Origin: Adiantum capillus-veneris
Taxonomy: Eukaryota; Streptophyta; Polypodiopsida; Polypodiales; Pteridaceae
DNA length: 64,000 nt
Direction of reading: 5' to 3'
NCBI GenBank assembly: GCA_014529385.2
Contig: CM043958.1
Coordinates: 125,589,817 to 125,653,816, forward strand
Made by a program: the position numbers and the translations under genes. Positions 1-11,694 of this stretch are shown here, one piece after another; position 1 is the first letter of the stretch, and each line of letters begins with the position of its first letter. The notes below the pieces were generated by a model. The model searched no databases, had not been told where the DNA came from, and worked only from the letters and a program-made list of their open reading frames with translations.

Positions 1-2
1 AC

Positions 3-1735
3 ATGCTAGGTAATGTGGAAAATAATCGAGGTCGGGGGAGGTTTGCAAATCAGCCAGGAGGCGAAGAAAAACCTAGGAATGGTGTTGGACAAAGCAATGG
101 TAGGTTGTGGAGGCAGACGCCCACGTGTTATAATTGTGGAGAGTTGGGCCACATCAGCCCACAATGTGATAAGCCACCAAGGATAGGGAGAGACATGTAT
201 CCACTACCAAGATAGGTGCTAACTAGGTAAATGATTATGGCATCAAAATTAAAGGAGAAGAAGGAACCGGTGGATTAACCCAGGATGTAAAGGGAAAGAC
301 AAAAGTGATAAGTGTGGTCACCTTGGAGAAGGCATCAAAGCTAGAGGATACATTAGTGATGCCTATTGGGAAGAGGACCACATAGGATAAGGAAGGAAGA
401 AGTGACCTAGGTCCTAGGAAGAAGAAGGGAAAGAGACATGAAGATGAGGATGTCAAGGCCAAGAGGAAAAGAAGGGCTCATCGCAAGTTTCATGTTTCAG
501 GTTTTCCACTAGGGGATGGGCAATTAAGCTATGACTTGAAGGAGGATCTGACAAGCAAGAAAGTAGATGTTACTTTTGGGCAGCTTTTCGAGATGGTGCC
601 TAAGCTAAAGCGACAGTGGAAGAGGATGGTTCACCCAATGGAGAAATAACTAGAGAGAGATTCAGTGAAGGTGTTGGCGATGGATGAGCTACCAGACATT
701 TGTCCAATAGTAGATGTATGGCACAAAAGAAAAAATCTACGACAAGGTTATGTTGATGGCAGATCCCAAATATGTGTCATGACACACTCATGCATTGAGA
801 AGATGGGTCTTACAATGAACTGGGGTGTCAGGCTTCCGGACTAGATTGGCAAACCATCAAAAAGTAAAATGTTTGGGTGTTGTAAAGAACTTAGAAGTGG
901 AGGCGTATGATGCAAAGGTGGTGGTTGATTTTCATGTGATGCCAGCGGGGTTAGGAGCATATCCTATTATACTGGGCAAACCATGGTTACCTGTAGTGGG
1001 AGTTGTTCAAGATTGGAGACATCGTACGATTAGCCTCTATGGAAAGATAGGTGCCAAGAAGCTATATAATATGGACACAAGGAAAGTATTGGAGGAGCTT
1101 TATGAAGATGAGGACCAGCCTAGTGATAAAGACTATGCCACAGTGTCTGACGAGGACAATGATAGTACTACCAGCAGTGATGAGGATGTTGATGTTGCAT
1201 TTGGACAAAGAAATCCAGGAGTCTGGTGTAGTTGCATTTGCAAACGAGATTGAAGATGAAAGTGAAGGGCCTTATGAAGTGATTGAAGGGATGATGTAAA
1301 CAAAGGTTGAATTGTCAAAGAAGCAGGAATTGATGACACAAATGATCATTGGAGACCTCTCAGCTATGGAGAACGAGATATATTTGCATATGTTGGCTAG
1401 TTTTCTTGATTTGTTCATTACTTCATATGAAGAGATTAGAGGGTTCAAAGGAGAAAAGATGCATATAGAGCTGAAGGAAGGTGCTAAGCCAGTGCGGCAA
1501 AGGCTAAGAAGTATGAGTCAAGAGAAAATGGAAGCCTTGCAGGAAGAGGTGGACAAGTTATTGAAGGTAGGGTTCATAGTCCCAGTGGAAACCACAGAAT
1601 GGGTGAGTCCAGTAGTAGTCACTCCAAAGAAGGATGAAAAGTGGAGGATTTGTGTAGATTTTAAACCCTTGAATACAACCACTAAGAAGAACCCATACCC
1701 TCTTCCATTCATCGATCAGATCTTGGATTCAGTGG
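3..1735 (+). pseudogene. Ty3/gypsy fragment A: Gag zinc knuckle, protease, N-terminal reverse transcriptase
   Basis: Broken Gag-Pol of a Ty3/gypsy LTR retrotransposon, cut at the window edge. A Gag nucleocapsid zinc knuckle (CYNCGELGHISPQC, CX2CX4HX4C) lies at about 135-180 in the open stretch 3-215. A protease-like active site reads VDGRS near 750-770, where the usual third residue Gly is replaced by Arg; the C-terminal protease signature YPIILGKPWL follows at about 960-990 in the frame 825-1253. An acidic linker leads into the start of the RT domain (1312-1735), with RPV-like entry, VSPVVVTPKKD and WRICVDFKPLN. Homology stops near 1735, before the catalytic YxDD box, so RT, RNase H and integrase are missing. 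Several stops and frame changes show it is dead. Sequence and protease motif differ from the element starting at 1.8 kb, so this is a separate family. Confidence 0.85.
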
Positions 1736-1880
1736 GCCGGTTATGGGAGGACAGACATCAGGCTTTTGGAACAGATTCTTGATCATTTGACCAACCTATA
1801 GGTGTCAGAATCAAAAAGTAAAAGTAGCTGTGAGTTTAGCACATCAAGGAGAAGCTACATTGCAAGTTTGAGCTGAAACA
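1736..1880. other. Junction between gypsy fragment A and the leader of gypsy element 1
   Basis: Short non-coding stretch. RT homology ends near 1735 and the tandem palindrome units of the next element begin at about 1800-1890. No target duplication or LTR end was recognised here, so the 5' LTR of gypsy element 1 appears to have been lost. Confidence 0.4.
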
Positions 1881-2520
1881 GGGTAAAAAGACATCCTACG
1901 CGTAGGATGTCTCCAGGGTCATAAAGTGGTCAAAATTCTACTTTGGCCATATAGGGAGGTTCTAAGTGTCTCAAGGATTCCAGAACTTTTTTTAAAAGTA
2001 AATTTGGACCTTGTTTGGCCTATTCACCAAGCAAAGACAAGAATTGTCAGACATCCTACTCTTGGAGTGCACTAGAAGCTCTTGCAGCCTAAATCTTGAC
2101 CTATTGGCATCCAAATTCAATTTTGAGCATTCCATTGGGTTGCTGAGCACTAGGAGAATCTTGGGATCAAGTTTGGACAAAATCTGAGATGTTAGACATC
2201 CTACGTGTAGGATGTCTCCAGCTTGATTTAGGACTCCAAACCAACTTATGAGCACACCACTGTGATCAGCACATCAAGGAGAAGCTGGGGTGAAAATTTC
2301 AAGTCATTCTGAGCAAAAAGACATCCTACGTGTAGGATGTATCAAGGCCATTTTTAGGTCCAAATGAAATTCTGAGCATACCATTGTGTTGCTGGACTTA
2401 AGGGGGGTCTCTGGACCAAATTTTGTTAAATTCTGAGCATATAGACATCCTACGCGTAGGATGTCTCTAGGCCATTTTTAGGGTCCAATTGAAATTTTGA
2501 CCATACAAGAGTGTTCATAG
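1881..2520. repeat. Imperfect tandem units each carrying a 22-24 bp palindrome (family P1)
   Basis: Four clear copies of one palindrome: left arm AGACATCCTA, core CGCG, right arm its reverse complement. They lie at 1889-1912 (perfect), 2194-2217 (core CGTG), 2319-2342 (core CGTG, one arm change) and 2443-2466 (perfect). A decayed half-site sits at about 2049-2070. Start-to-start spacing is 160, 145, 125 and 124 bp. Flanking unit sequence is also repeated (for example 'gagcatacca..tgtgttgct' and 'ccatttttaggtcc' blocks). The array ends about 430 bp upstream of the first ATG of gypsy element 1, so it belongs to its untranslated leader or LTR. Core variants are those expected from CpG deamination. 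Confidence 0.9.
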
Positions 2521-2897
2521 TGTCACAGAGATCCCAAACCTTCTTTTAAATTTGAATTTGGAATCATTTTGACCAGTCTAAACTGCATTTCACTGTTTTG
2601 GCCCATAACTTTCACAAATGGTATCAGATCGGAAAAGTTTTTATATCAAAACGTAGCCTGAGAGCGGCTCTACAGATCTTAGAACAAAACTTGAACTAAA
2701 TGCACTTTGAAAACAACGTCGTTTGAGGCCTCAAAATACATCCGCAAGTTAGGGGTGTCTGAAAGCGACAATTTGCGAGAATTGTGACGAAACGGTTGCG
2801 GTTTTGGACATAGTTACAACTTTTCCCTAACCAAAGCACTTGAACACAGTGGACTAAGTCTACTTGAACCAAGCAAAAGCTCTAAAGCCCAGAAATC
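2521..2897 (+). other. Rest of the untranslated leader of gypsy element 1
   Basis: Non-coding stretch between the palindrome array and the first ATG at 2898. It has the look of LTR or leader sequence of plant gypsy elements ('cccataactttcacaaatggtatcagatcgg'-like text, 2611-2640). No primer-binding site was recognised with confidence. Confidence 0.45.
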
Positions 2898-3930
2898 ATG
2901 TCTACCCTAGATTCAAACGCAGCTTACACAAGCTTGGAGATCCTCACGATAGAGGAATATGCTCCCACAATGGATCTTCCAAACTTGCAATTGATAAAGA
3001 CCCATCTTGTTGAGAGAGTTTGGATGATTGGTCGTGAGAGTGAAGGACTATATAGATACATTGACGACAATGAGGTCAGTCTTTATAGGTGCTCGGATCC
3101 ATACCTAGAAGAGATAACAGATTACAAGCTCTTATATGTCTACACATACGGAGTCGAATGTCAATGGAGATCTATAGTTGTTGACAAGTATGGACGAGAA
3201 TACACAGTTGTAGAAAGCACCAATCCACAGACTGTACTAGAAAGAGGTGGATATTTGGTCAATGAAGGACCTCAAATGCCTCCACCAAACACGAGAATTC
3301 CTATAGGAGTTCCAAGAAGAGAGTCACCAGTATTCCCTTGAAGAGCGATAACGAGAGAAGGATTGGGAGAGTCTCTGGTTAGACTTATAGAAAATCGGCG
3401 AGTTAGACCATCCCAAGTCCAAAAATGGGTAAACAGAAAATACTCCGGAGATAAAGATCCGAGAGATCACGTATCGGCTTTTAGAAGAGTGATTAGAGCA
3501 GAGGAAGTTTCAGATTTTGCGACACAATTTGCGGGATTAGGATTGACTATAGAATATGATGCAGCTACATGGTTCGATTCAGTGGAAAAATGGGATTTTG
3601 AGACCCTAGATGAGCTGTTTGAGGAGTTTATTGAAGAATTCTCGCCAAAGGCATTGCTCACAACACGGTCTCGCAAATCCATAGATTCAAACAGAAAGAG
3701 AATGAACTAGTACACAAAGCATCATTACGGCTCAAGAGATATGTTAAGCTCTGTCCGAGAGCGGAGTTACCTACGCAAGAACGACTGATGCTAATCTTTA
3801 TCCAAGGGATGAGACATGTGGGCCTTCAGAAGGATCTATATATGATAAGGAGGATGATGCTAAATGAGTTGATCAAACAAGCTCTTTATCTAGTGGATAA
3901 CTGTGAGGCATACAAAGAAAGGACTTAAAG
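2898..3930 (+). pseudogene. Gypsy element 1 Gag, N-terminal domain and capsid-like region
   Basis: Structural Gag protein of a Ty3/gypsy retrotransposon. One frame runs from ATG 2898 to 3710, broken by a single TGA at 3339-3341. The first 147 residues are an N-terminal domain I do not recognise. The retrotransposon Gag core follows, with WVNRKYSGDKDPRDHVSAF, FATQFAGLGLTIEYDAATWF and a C-terminal FEEFIEEFSPKA. A frame change near 3700 continues the domain (KLCPRAELPTQERLM, LDQ-type helices) to about 3928. The same two segments occur at 23.2-23.9 kb in element 2 (KYSGVGDPYDH, CPELEIPTKERL), which supports assignment and joint ancestry. The single TGA lies in a context consistent with CGA decay. 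Confidence 0.85.
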
Positions 3931-4900
3931 ATTCAAGGAGATGACACATCCTCTCAGCACATTGTTTCACAGATAAGTGATTCCATTGCCAAGCCAACAA
4001 CACCTATTGATCAAGAAAAGCTTATCGACGATTTGGTCAAGAGGTTGATTCCTCTTGTAAGGTCTGATTCAGGAGAGCCGAAGTGGTGTGAAATTGAGAG
4101 AAAATGGACGAACCATACGGGGGAAGAGTGCTATTATAGCATGGAAAATGCTAGGGAGAGGTATGTAAAACCTGTTCCAGAAGCACCTACTCCACCTAGA
4201 TACATCACGGGGAATGCGTAAAGACCAGTAGGACAACAACCTTCGCTGCCAGGTGCTATAATTCCGGTAAACATGAGATACATGCCAATGATGGAAGCAT
4301 CAAATAAACCAACGCCAATACCAGCTACAATGTGGTATAGCAACCAAAGTGAGTACTACGTTTCGGAGCAACAAAATGTGAGAGAAACACATGGAGTGGT
4401 GAGGCTAGTACAACCTCCACCTCCTGGGTTTCAGTCGAAAGAAAGAAGGTATGAAATGGACGAAAGGACATTGTGATTCATTGCAAATAGCGGCTTATCT
4501 AGGTCAAAGCTTGCTTATAGCCAAGAGGAAATGCTAAAAGAATCTCCTTAACCAGAGACAAATTGTCACAAAAGTCGTGACAACCACTTGGTCAGACAAT
4601 GTCCTCATACGGAGATCACTGAAGTAAATGCCTATTTTCTTGAGTGTGGCATCACTCACTTGATCCCCGACTGCCCGAAAAAACCAAATCAAATCAGGAA
4701 AATCACGACAAATGTATTAGGGATTGTTCAGCTACCTAGTAGAAAATGAAAATGTTGTACCAGTTCAAGTAGTTACGAGAGCACAAGCTCAAAAGAAAGC
4801 TGATGAGAATCCAGAGACAAAGAACACGGAAAGTGACACGAGTCCAAAGACAGATGATGGACCAAAGACAGACGCACCTAGTCAGAAAACCAAGAGCAAA
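3931..4900 (+). pseudogene. Gypsy element 1 Gag C-terminus with two decayed zinc knuckles
   Basis: Continuation of the polyprotein, in broken pieces. The open stretches 4033-4221 and 4273-4476 encode a Tyr/Pro/Met-rich Gag tail (MRYMPMMEASNKPTPIP); a similar tail is seen at 24.08-24.36 kb in element 2. Around 4560-4690 two nucleocapsid-like motifs remain, NCHKSRDNHLVRQC and ECGITHLIPDC, each missing at least one zinc ligand or with altered spacing. Frameshifts and stops separate the pieces, so no functional protein is possible. Confidence 0.7.
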
Positions 4901-4903
4901 TGA

Positions 4904-6742
4904 AATAGTTGGAAAGCTAGAAAGACTAGGATGAAAGCACGCAGGGAACGAGAGCAAAAATCCCTAGTTGATAAGCTTACCGAAGCTGAGGAGAAGATAA
5001 AACAACATGAGGAAAAGGAGGCACCTTCTCTTACACAGATGGTTAAACCTCTGGAAGAACCATCCACGGATGAGAAACCGAGAAGTGCTAGTTCAGGAGG
5101 ATTTGTGTTGGCAGAGAAGGTTAATGAGACATTAGATGCCCTTTTGAAAGCCTATGATGAAAGGCTAAAAAAAAACCAAACCCAAGAACACAGGTGGATG
5201 ACATATCCCGATGCGGAACTAGAAAAGAAAAGGTTTGAAATGTGCCAGAAAATGATTCAAACAGCCCAAGCTTTACTAGAACCACTAGTTGCAAAACCTG
5301 AGGATGTGATCCGTGTCATGCCTACACAAGTAATCCCACCAAACTAGGAACTAAAAGAGCCAGATTCTAGTCATGAGCACAAACCAAACCTCAAAGAACT
5401 AGCATTAGAACCAAGGATAGTACTGAATACCACGGATAACTCTTCCGAGGGATTTCACCAAGCTATACCTGAGGATTGTAAAGAGATAGATAGTCTTGAC
5501 GAATTGTGGAAACAAGTCAGAGAGGCCAATGATGCTGATGACCTAAGAAGACGAGTAGACAAGACTAGTGATGAACGAGGAGTGTTTCTACCACCAATAG
5601 AGGAATTTGAGACTGGATCTCAAATGAATCTAGACGTGCGATCGTATTGGGGCGAGAAAGGATCTGTACAATCTATGGATAGTCAACCCCATTCGCTAAG
5701 AACACTACCGTCCTACATGGGAGAGTACGAGACGAAGTTAGATGTGGTTGCAGTCCCATCACAGAGACTGTCTCCCAACAAGGCCATCGATTCAAAGGGG
5801 CTAGTAGATATTCTATCTACCCCAGTCACCTGTACAATAATGTTAGCCGAGTTGCTCAGAATAAGACCAAACATGTGGGCTAATGTGGGTAAATGTCTAG
5901 AGAAATTTGATGTAAAAACCCCAATGACTCAAATCGAGGAAGGCATCAAAGAGCTTGAAATGCCTCAACTAAATACTAGGCCAGTGCCATTAAACGAGGT
6001 AGGCAAGTATTACGAGGGAGAAGATGGAAACACCACCCTTACTGTGGAATTCAATAATGTAAAAACCATGGCAATCCTTGACAGTGGAGCTGGTGTGGCC
6101 ATTGCAACCAAAGAGGTTTGGAAAAAATGGGGAAAACCTGCCTTGATATCCACACGAATGACCCTGCATCTTGAAGACGGACACAAAGAAAAGCCCCTAG
6201 GACTGGTAGAAAAAGTACTTGTTACTTCTTGTGGCATTGAATATGAACACACTTTTGCTGTTGTTGACTTTGGCAAGAAGAACAACTATGACATCATTCT
6301 GGGAAGACCATTCATGCAACAATTGAAAATGGTCCAAGATTGGGGTTATGACCATATATATCTGAGACATATGGAAACCATAACAAAGGTAAAATTGAGG
6401 GACCATAGCTATAGGGAGGTGACGAGAACACCGATCGAGGAGTTTGATTCCGCCACAGTAGCAGGATCAAAACTTCCAGCTTGGTTAGGTAAGCCTAAAG
6501 AACTGTGGATGTGTGGAGCTTCACAATGTGGTAGCTTTAAACGTGAGGAATGTATCCTAGAGCGGGTTATAGAGGATATGGACTATATTCCAGAACCATT
6601 TCCTGAAGAAGAGTTAGAGCCTTTTGGATGGGAACACATCTTGGCTACTCTGGACGTGTGCGCCGTGGAGGATGCTCCCACAACAAAGTTTTGTGATGAA
6701 AATGGCTATGATGTCATTCCTTATTTTGCAGTGAGTGTAATC
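4904..6742 (+). pseudogene. Gypsy element 1 coiled linker and aspartic protease
   Basis: One frame stays open from 4904 except for a TAG at 5345-5347. The first part is Lys/Glu-rich and coiled-coil-like (RREREQKSLVDKLTEAEEK). The retroviral-type aspartic protease lies at about 6040-6360: active site AILDSGAG, followed by TSCGIEYEHTF and the C-terminal IILGRPFM. The canonical motif is D-S/T-G-A with a following S/T; here the residue after A is Gly. Element 2 has the matching protease at 25.79-26.05 kb with LDGGAS. The domain would process Gag-Pol in the cytoplasmic particle. A tail ending in FCDENGYDVIPY (to 6742) is also shared with element 2 (FCNEDGYDIIP), after which the two elements stop resembling each other. 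Confidence 0.85.
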
Positions 6743-7798
6743 TAGGAAAACGAACAGATCCAGACATCAACAAGCTCTCGAAATAAGGAGCAAACAAAGA
6801 AATGTGGAGAATCAAAAGATGAAGAAGACGACGAGTTCTATGACTCTGTAGAACACTTCGAGCTTCAAGAAGATCAACGACCCGGGAATCAATGTCATCG
6901 CTACACGAATAAAGTGCATCAAAAGTGGATTCCAAAGTCCTCGGTGAAGACATAGCCACCACCAGCATCCTCATACATGGCTCCTAATAAGGATGCAAAG
7001 ACTCACCTAGGAGGAATACGACTAGAGCAACGAGCTAACAATGCTCTAATCAATGGGCTAGAGAAGTCCTCCAAGAAACTACCACCCAAGAGCAAACAGG
7101 TAGTAACTTTCCACTACCAGCCAAAAAATCAAGGGAAAGTACAAGAAGTAAACCTTGCTGAGGATAGTAGCGATAGTGATGAATCTTACGACATCCCCTA
7201 TCATCAACTCAGACCATCACTATCACCAACCCCTTCAACAATAACCATGACAGGTCAAAAGAATAGGACAACAAGTCAAAGCCAAAAAGCTCGACAAATC
7301 TGGATACCAAAAAGCCAGATCGGCCAAAAATAGATATGGATCAAGAAGGCAAAGATCTCTAATGACAAATCACAAGATCCAACACCAAAACAAAAACAAG
7401 GAAAGCGTGCACGAACGGGTAAGAATATCACAAAGACGCAAGATTTCACAACTCAAGTTTGGGCTCCAACGAAGTTGATTCAAGCACGAAAAAGTCAGGA
7501 ATTCATTTGGATTCCAAAACAACCACAGTATCAACTTTCAAAGCCTAAATCCCGTCCCCAACCAAGCGTACAAGGGCTGAAGCAAAGACCATTGTTGACT
7601 CACACAACAAAAAGGTGGATCCCGAAGAAGTCTCTTCAAACACAAATGAAGCATGGGCCAGTATGGGTTCCCAAACAAGAGCCAACAAAACAGCCAATAA
7701 TCGCAAAGAAATGGGTCCCAAAGAAGAACAACAAAACTGCTGTCAGTGCATCGCCGCTTGAATTCTTACAATTCTTCCTACGATTACAGTACAGTTAG
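6743..7798 (+). pseudogene. WxPK-repeat tail of gypsy element 1 where pol is expected
   Basis: The same reading frame as the protease continues to 7798 through three TAG codons (6743-6745, 6950-6952, 7331-7333). It encodes a basic, low-complexity region with at least eight copies of a W-(I/V)-P-K motif or close variants: about 6926 WIPK, 7301 WIPK, 7336 WIKK, 7458 WAPT, 7509 WIPK, 7616 WIPK, 7664 WVPK and 7708 WVPK. Spacing is irregular. No RT, RNase H or integrase follows before the polypurine tract at 9500, so the element would have been non-autonomous. I do not know a function for the repeats. Isolated WVPK motifs occur near Gag in some plant LTR elements, which is a memory-based comparison only. 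Confidence 0.75.
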
Positions 7799-9499
7799 AA
7801 GAGAGCAAGTCGCCTCAATCCAGCAACGATACAGGAGCTTCAAAGACCATTACATTGCTTAGAATAGGAAGCCTCGCCAACAAATGCCAATAAGCAAATT
7901 GCTTATATCCACATCTTGCACAACATAAATCTTTTCCATGCATTGACTGTGTATGCATAATAGGGATACATTACAAGGCCTGCATAGGCACAACTTTTAA
8001 TTACCCAAGCACAACACATACCCTTTGCGATACCCTGTCGTAAAGGATGACTCCAAATAGGAAGGGCGGAGGCATTCTGAATGCGGACCTAACATTATGA
8101 CTATTAGAGGGAAATGTTTTGTGAGATGCATTGAATTTTTGCGTTTTATTGTGATAATTTTTTGACGAAATTTAGAGTATATGCCCTCATAGTAGTGTTA
8201 CAGAGGAGTATGGGGACAAATCCATATATGAGCCCCTAGGGACATGTGTATAGTGTACATAGCATTTAGATTTCTATTTGAATGATTTTTCTTTTGTTGA
8301 GTTGTTTTAAGATTTTCTTTGTTTATTATTAAGAAAAAATTAAAAAATCTATAATCCACATGAAGAAAAGACTGACAAGAGGCCTAAGGACTACAAAGAG
8401 AAGAAGGTACAGGAAAACGATGAAACTTCATGAAGTATGTCTCAGCAGCCACTACAACAGCCGAAGAACTTGTCACAAAGCAGTGTCAACATGCAACCGA
8501 CAAGTCATACAAGTCAGAGTCGAGTAGCTACGCCACAAAATGAGTGAGGTGTTAGTCCCAAAGCTTCAAGTAATATTCTCTGTGGTCTAAGCGTCTTAGC
8601 TATTCTAGGTACTGCTCAAGCTAGAAGCGTTGAGCATATTTATGTTGTGTCGCTCATGCTGGTATAGGTGAGCAAAAGAGTCGAAGTCTAAGTACTTAAG
8701 TCTGGTGAAGTGAAGGAGAAGGTCCAAAAGACACTCACGTACTGAGCACAGTGAGATACGAGTGGAGAAACTTCTACATCGAAAACCCTTCTTGGAAAGG
8801 TGGAAGCTATTGAGACATCGTTTGATGTCACATGTGCTACATTTATTCCTTGAAACACCCATCATCTCCTTCTTTCACATTGCATGCTTTTGTTGACAAA
8901 TTTCTCATATGCATATAGAGTGTCCCATAATTGGCACTTGCACCAGGCACTCTTTCCGTGTTTCACCCAAGCACTCACCTTTCATGAACATGTACTTCAC
9001 GTTCAACTGCTCAACTCCAATAAGAGCATATACCAAAGGCATTTTTTTCCCACCGGGTTTTTTCCCTTTGGTCATCCAAGTTTTAGACCCTAATCTAAAG
9101 ACACCTATCACCATCCTCTTGTACATATTCCTTCTACATCAACAATAAGGAAATTCTACTCAAATCAATCGACAAATGAATTGAAGCACCAATTTCAGAT
9201 CATAGCATACTTCTCCTCAGTGGTGAGTCAAAGAATGGCCTACAATGACAAAGCTACAGACAACACTAACAACATAATTGCATAGAAACAAAGAAGTCCC
9301 CAATGAAGAAGAGCAGACATAAAAGTAATCAGAGGATCTCAAAAGATGAATGGTTATGATGATAGATGTCCGCTCTAATGGATCATATTTCTTGTTGTGG
9401 TTCGACAAGGTTACAAGTAGTGCAACAGATGAAGCCAAAACGACAGCAAAGTACACATCGCCATCGACAATCAGGTCATGTTGAGGACGACATGAACGC
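7799..9499 (+). other. Non-coding 3' region of gypsy element 1
   Basis: About 1.7 kb between the end of the coding frame and the polypurine tract. Only short shadow ORFs are seen and no recognisable domain. It may be a pol region decayed beyond recognition or an original long 3' untranslated region. AT-rich text at 8270-8360 has no clear repeats. Confidence 0.4.
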
Positions 9500-9513
9500 G
9501 GAAGGGGGGAGGG
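9500..9513 (+). other. Polypurine tract of gypsy element 1
   Basis: The 14-nt purine run GGAAGGGGGGAGGG directly precedes a TG dinucleotide at 9515, the expected start of a 3' LTR. This is the usual plus-strand primer position in LTR retrotransposons. Confidence 0.6.
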
Positions 9514-9514
9514 T

Positions 9515-10030
9515 TGACGGCTGGGTCAACAACACAACATAACTCAAGTTTCGTACCAAAGTCTTATCTTTTGCGAGTTATGAAATGCTACGGATTATGG
9601 CTATAAACGTCATTTGTAATGAGTAGTTATTCTAGTTTCAGAAGTCGGGGTGCAATGGCACTTCCAGATTGTAAATACAAAGCCATTTGACCCTTTCAAC
9701 CCCATTTTTGGTTAAACCTAAGGTAGCCTTAGTATATAAGGTACCTAGGTCATTTTGTAAGGAGACTTAATCATAATCAAAATTTTAGCACTGCCGTCTA
9801 CTGTGTGTGAGAGAGAAAGAGAGTGAGCGTGAGCTTGATCCTCTCACTACGCCCGGCTTTGCTCAACACATTGGAGATCCGACTGCACCATTGTTGTAGG
9901 CTCGAGGAGAGCTACACGACAACGCCAAGCATTCCACGCGAGATGAAGCGCACACGCCGACGCATCTACGAGCTATTTGTGGCCGTAAGTGTATCAAACG
10001 ATGTCTGTTTTCTGCGTGCTAGTAGTCTAT
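9515..10030 (+). repeat. Probable 3' LTR of gypsy element 1 (5' end defined, 3' end uncertain)
   Basis: Starts with TGACGG after the polypurine tract. It contains the motif CTTCCAGATTGTA at 9661-9673 and a TATA-like TATATAAG at 9733-9740, 72 bp apart. The same motif and a TATAAAA occur with nearly the same spacing (77 bp) at 19863-19946, upstream of element 2, so both look like homologous U3 regions. The 3' boundary is not clear; GGCCGTAAGT near 9980 could be a splice donor. Confidence 0.5.
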
Positions 10031-10639
10031 AGAATCGTGGCGACATAGCTACGCATAGGTACTCATAGATTTCAGTTTCGGGCACTTTCAAAATTCTGCT
10101 CTGTCATCCTACAGGTTTTCCGCAGATGGGTTTAGAGTGAGGGTTTTGAGTGTAGAAGCTTAGGGACAGGTGTATCCTAGTGAGGGGATGGTGTTCCTTA
10201 AGTTTCGTACAAATCTGGCATGATTAGGTGAGTTACCTAGCGTATGTGTGTATGTGGCTAGCTGGTGTAGTTGAGAGCAGTGAGGTTCTTGATTGTGGTT
10301 TCGTTGGCCTTCCTGAGTGTTGTATGTGTAGGATGGTCTCAGCCTGACAAGCTAAAGAGATTTCCTCCGTGTGCCTATCATGTCATCTGTGTCCTCAATT
10401 GACATTATGTTGATCTAGGTACTGTTTGCATGCACTTCATGGGTGTGTGAGTCTCCCCATCCAACAGAGTGGTGGTAAGCCAATAGGGGAAGGATAATAG
10501 GGTTTGGGGTGCTAAGAATTTCTCCTAGCGTTGCAGCACCGAACAATACACAATCTTCTGATGATAGAAGATTTTTCTATCTATATATATATTCACATGC
10601 ATGTGTTGCAGAAACCTAAATGGACGGTTGGTCCGTTAT
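10031..10639. other. Unassigned non-coding sequence
   Basis: No coding region, tRNA or clear repeat. Half of the P1 palindrome arm (GTGTAGGATG) appears near 10326, which suggests decayed leader-like sequence of the gypsy 1 family, but this is weak. Confidence 0.3.
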
Positions 10640-11677
10640 CCATGATGCACATAGTGTAGAGCACTTACACTCTTACCATTCCGGTGTTGACAAGTTGGCA
10701 CATCCATAGGAGGTCATCGCCCTTTATAGGCTCCACCTTCCCTTCGTCGCTCAACACGTATGGAGTGACGGCGATGCGCTTAACCACTCTTGGCATTTTA
10801 GCTAGTAGCTGCAAGTAATTACCGTAGTCATCTTGTTGCATGAACTCCACTCATTTAGCTGTAACTCGCTTTGGCCCACTAAGTTTCACGCGTGGTGGAT
10901 AGTTTCTTCAGGATGAGCTATACGGGGAGAGGAGGAAGATCCTCTATTTTCCCTCTAAAGCATCAAGGACAATAGCCAAACCACTCCTCTTTAGGGCATG
11001 GGAACCTTCTTACCACTTCTGCTTTGGGGTTGTTGAAGTGGACTGGTAGCACTCACATGCGCCGCACGAATTGATAGGCGACCTTCCGCCGCTTCGCCTC
11101 AGATAACCTTCTTTTTGGCAAACTAGGCACAATTTTGCTTCTCGGACTTGAAGCACTTGTGTGGCTAGGTGCTTCCCTTGGGGTCATCTGTTTGAGGACT
11201 GGCCTAGCCCTTCCTTTCCTTTGGCTTGAGCAACCTCTTCCGGCCACTTAGGAGCAGAGGCTATACCTTCACTTGCAGATTCCTTAGGAAAGAGAGGCCT
11301 TATCGATCTTTTTCCTCCTTTGATAGGGATGACCTCGTCGCGATGGAAATCGATGTAGATGATTTCGTGCCTCTTTGTTACCTTCATTGTTGGCATTCAT
11401 TGATTGTGTGCTTTGGTTGACAACAGTGATGGCATTTCGCAGCCCTCACACTTGATGCTCTCGATTTGTGATTAGCACGAGCGATGCAAGATGGGGAGCT
11501 TACCTCTTGGATATTGATGACACTACAACCAGGCAGTAGAATTTCCATGAAGGCGGCCAGTGCTTCTTCAATCTCTTCTTCTTCTGTTCTCCAATTGGAG
11601 AATTCTTGCAGTCATTTGTCCATGATCGACGATGTGCATTTTTTTCAGCATTATAAACTGGATTCGAGAAGCCCTCC
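10640..11677 (-). pseudogene. Degenerate internal region of a minus-strand LTR element related to the 51-57 kb element
   Basis: On the minus strand, just inside an LTR boundary at 11695, a short open stretch encodes EFSNWRTEEEEIEEALA (about 11520-11630). This resembles the leader ORF of the 51-57 kb element (GFANWTTEEEELQAQL, about 55600-55690). Further in, 10665-10850 encodes a 61-residue piece (LLAKMPRVVKRIAVTPYV) that I do not recognise. Frames are broken throughout. Assignment rests on the shared leader motif plus the shared LTR edge. Confidence 0.5.
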
Positions 11678-11694
11678 TCCGTGGGGGCACCAAA
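11678..11694 (-). other. Primer-binding-site-like sequence next to the minus-strand LTR
   Basis: On the minus strand the LTR end is followed by TTTGGTGCCCCCAC, the same position and nearly the same sequence as at 55754-55771 (TTTGGTGCCCCCATTGAGC). A third variant, TTTGGTTCCCCCACTGAG, occurs at about 58041-58059. The matching tRNA was not identified. Confidence 0.5.

Noticed and set aside
1889-2466. P1 array as a CRISPR array
   Set aside because: The repeated units are palindromes in imperfect tandem repeats whose spacers are also similar to each other, within a plant retroelement leader; no cas genes and wrong genome type.
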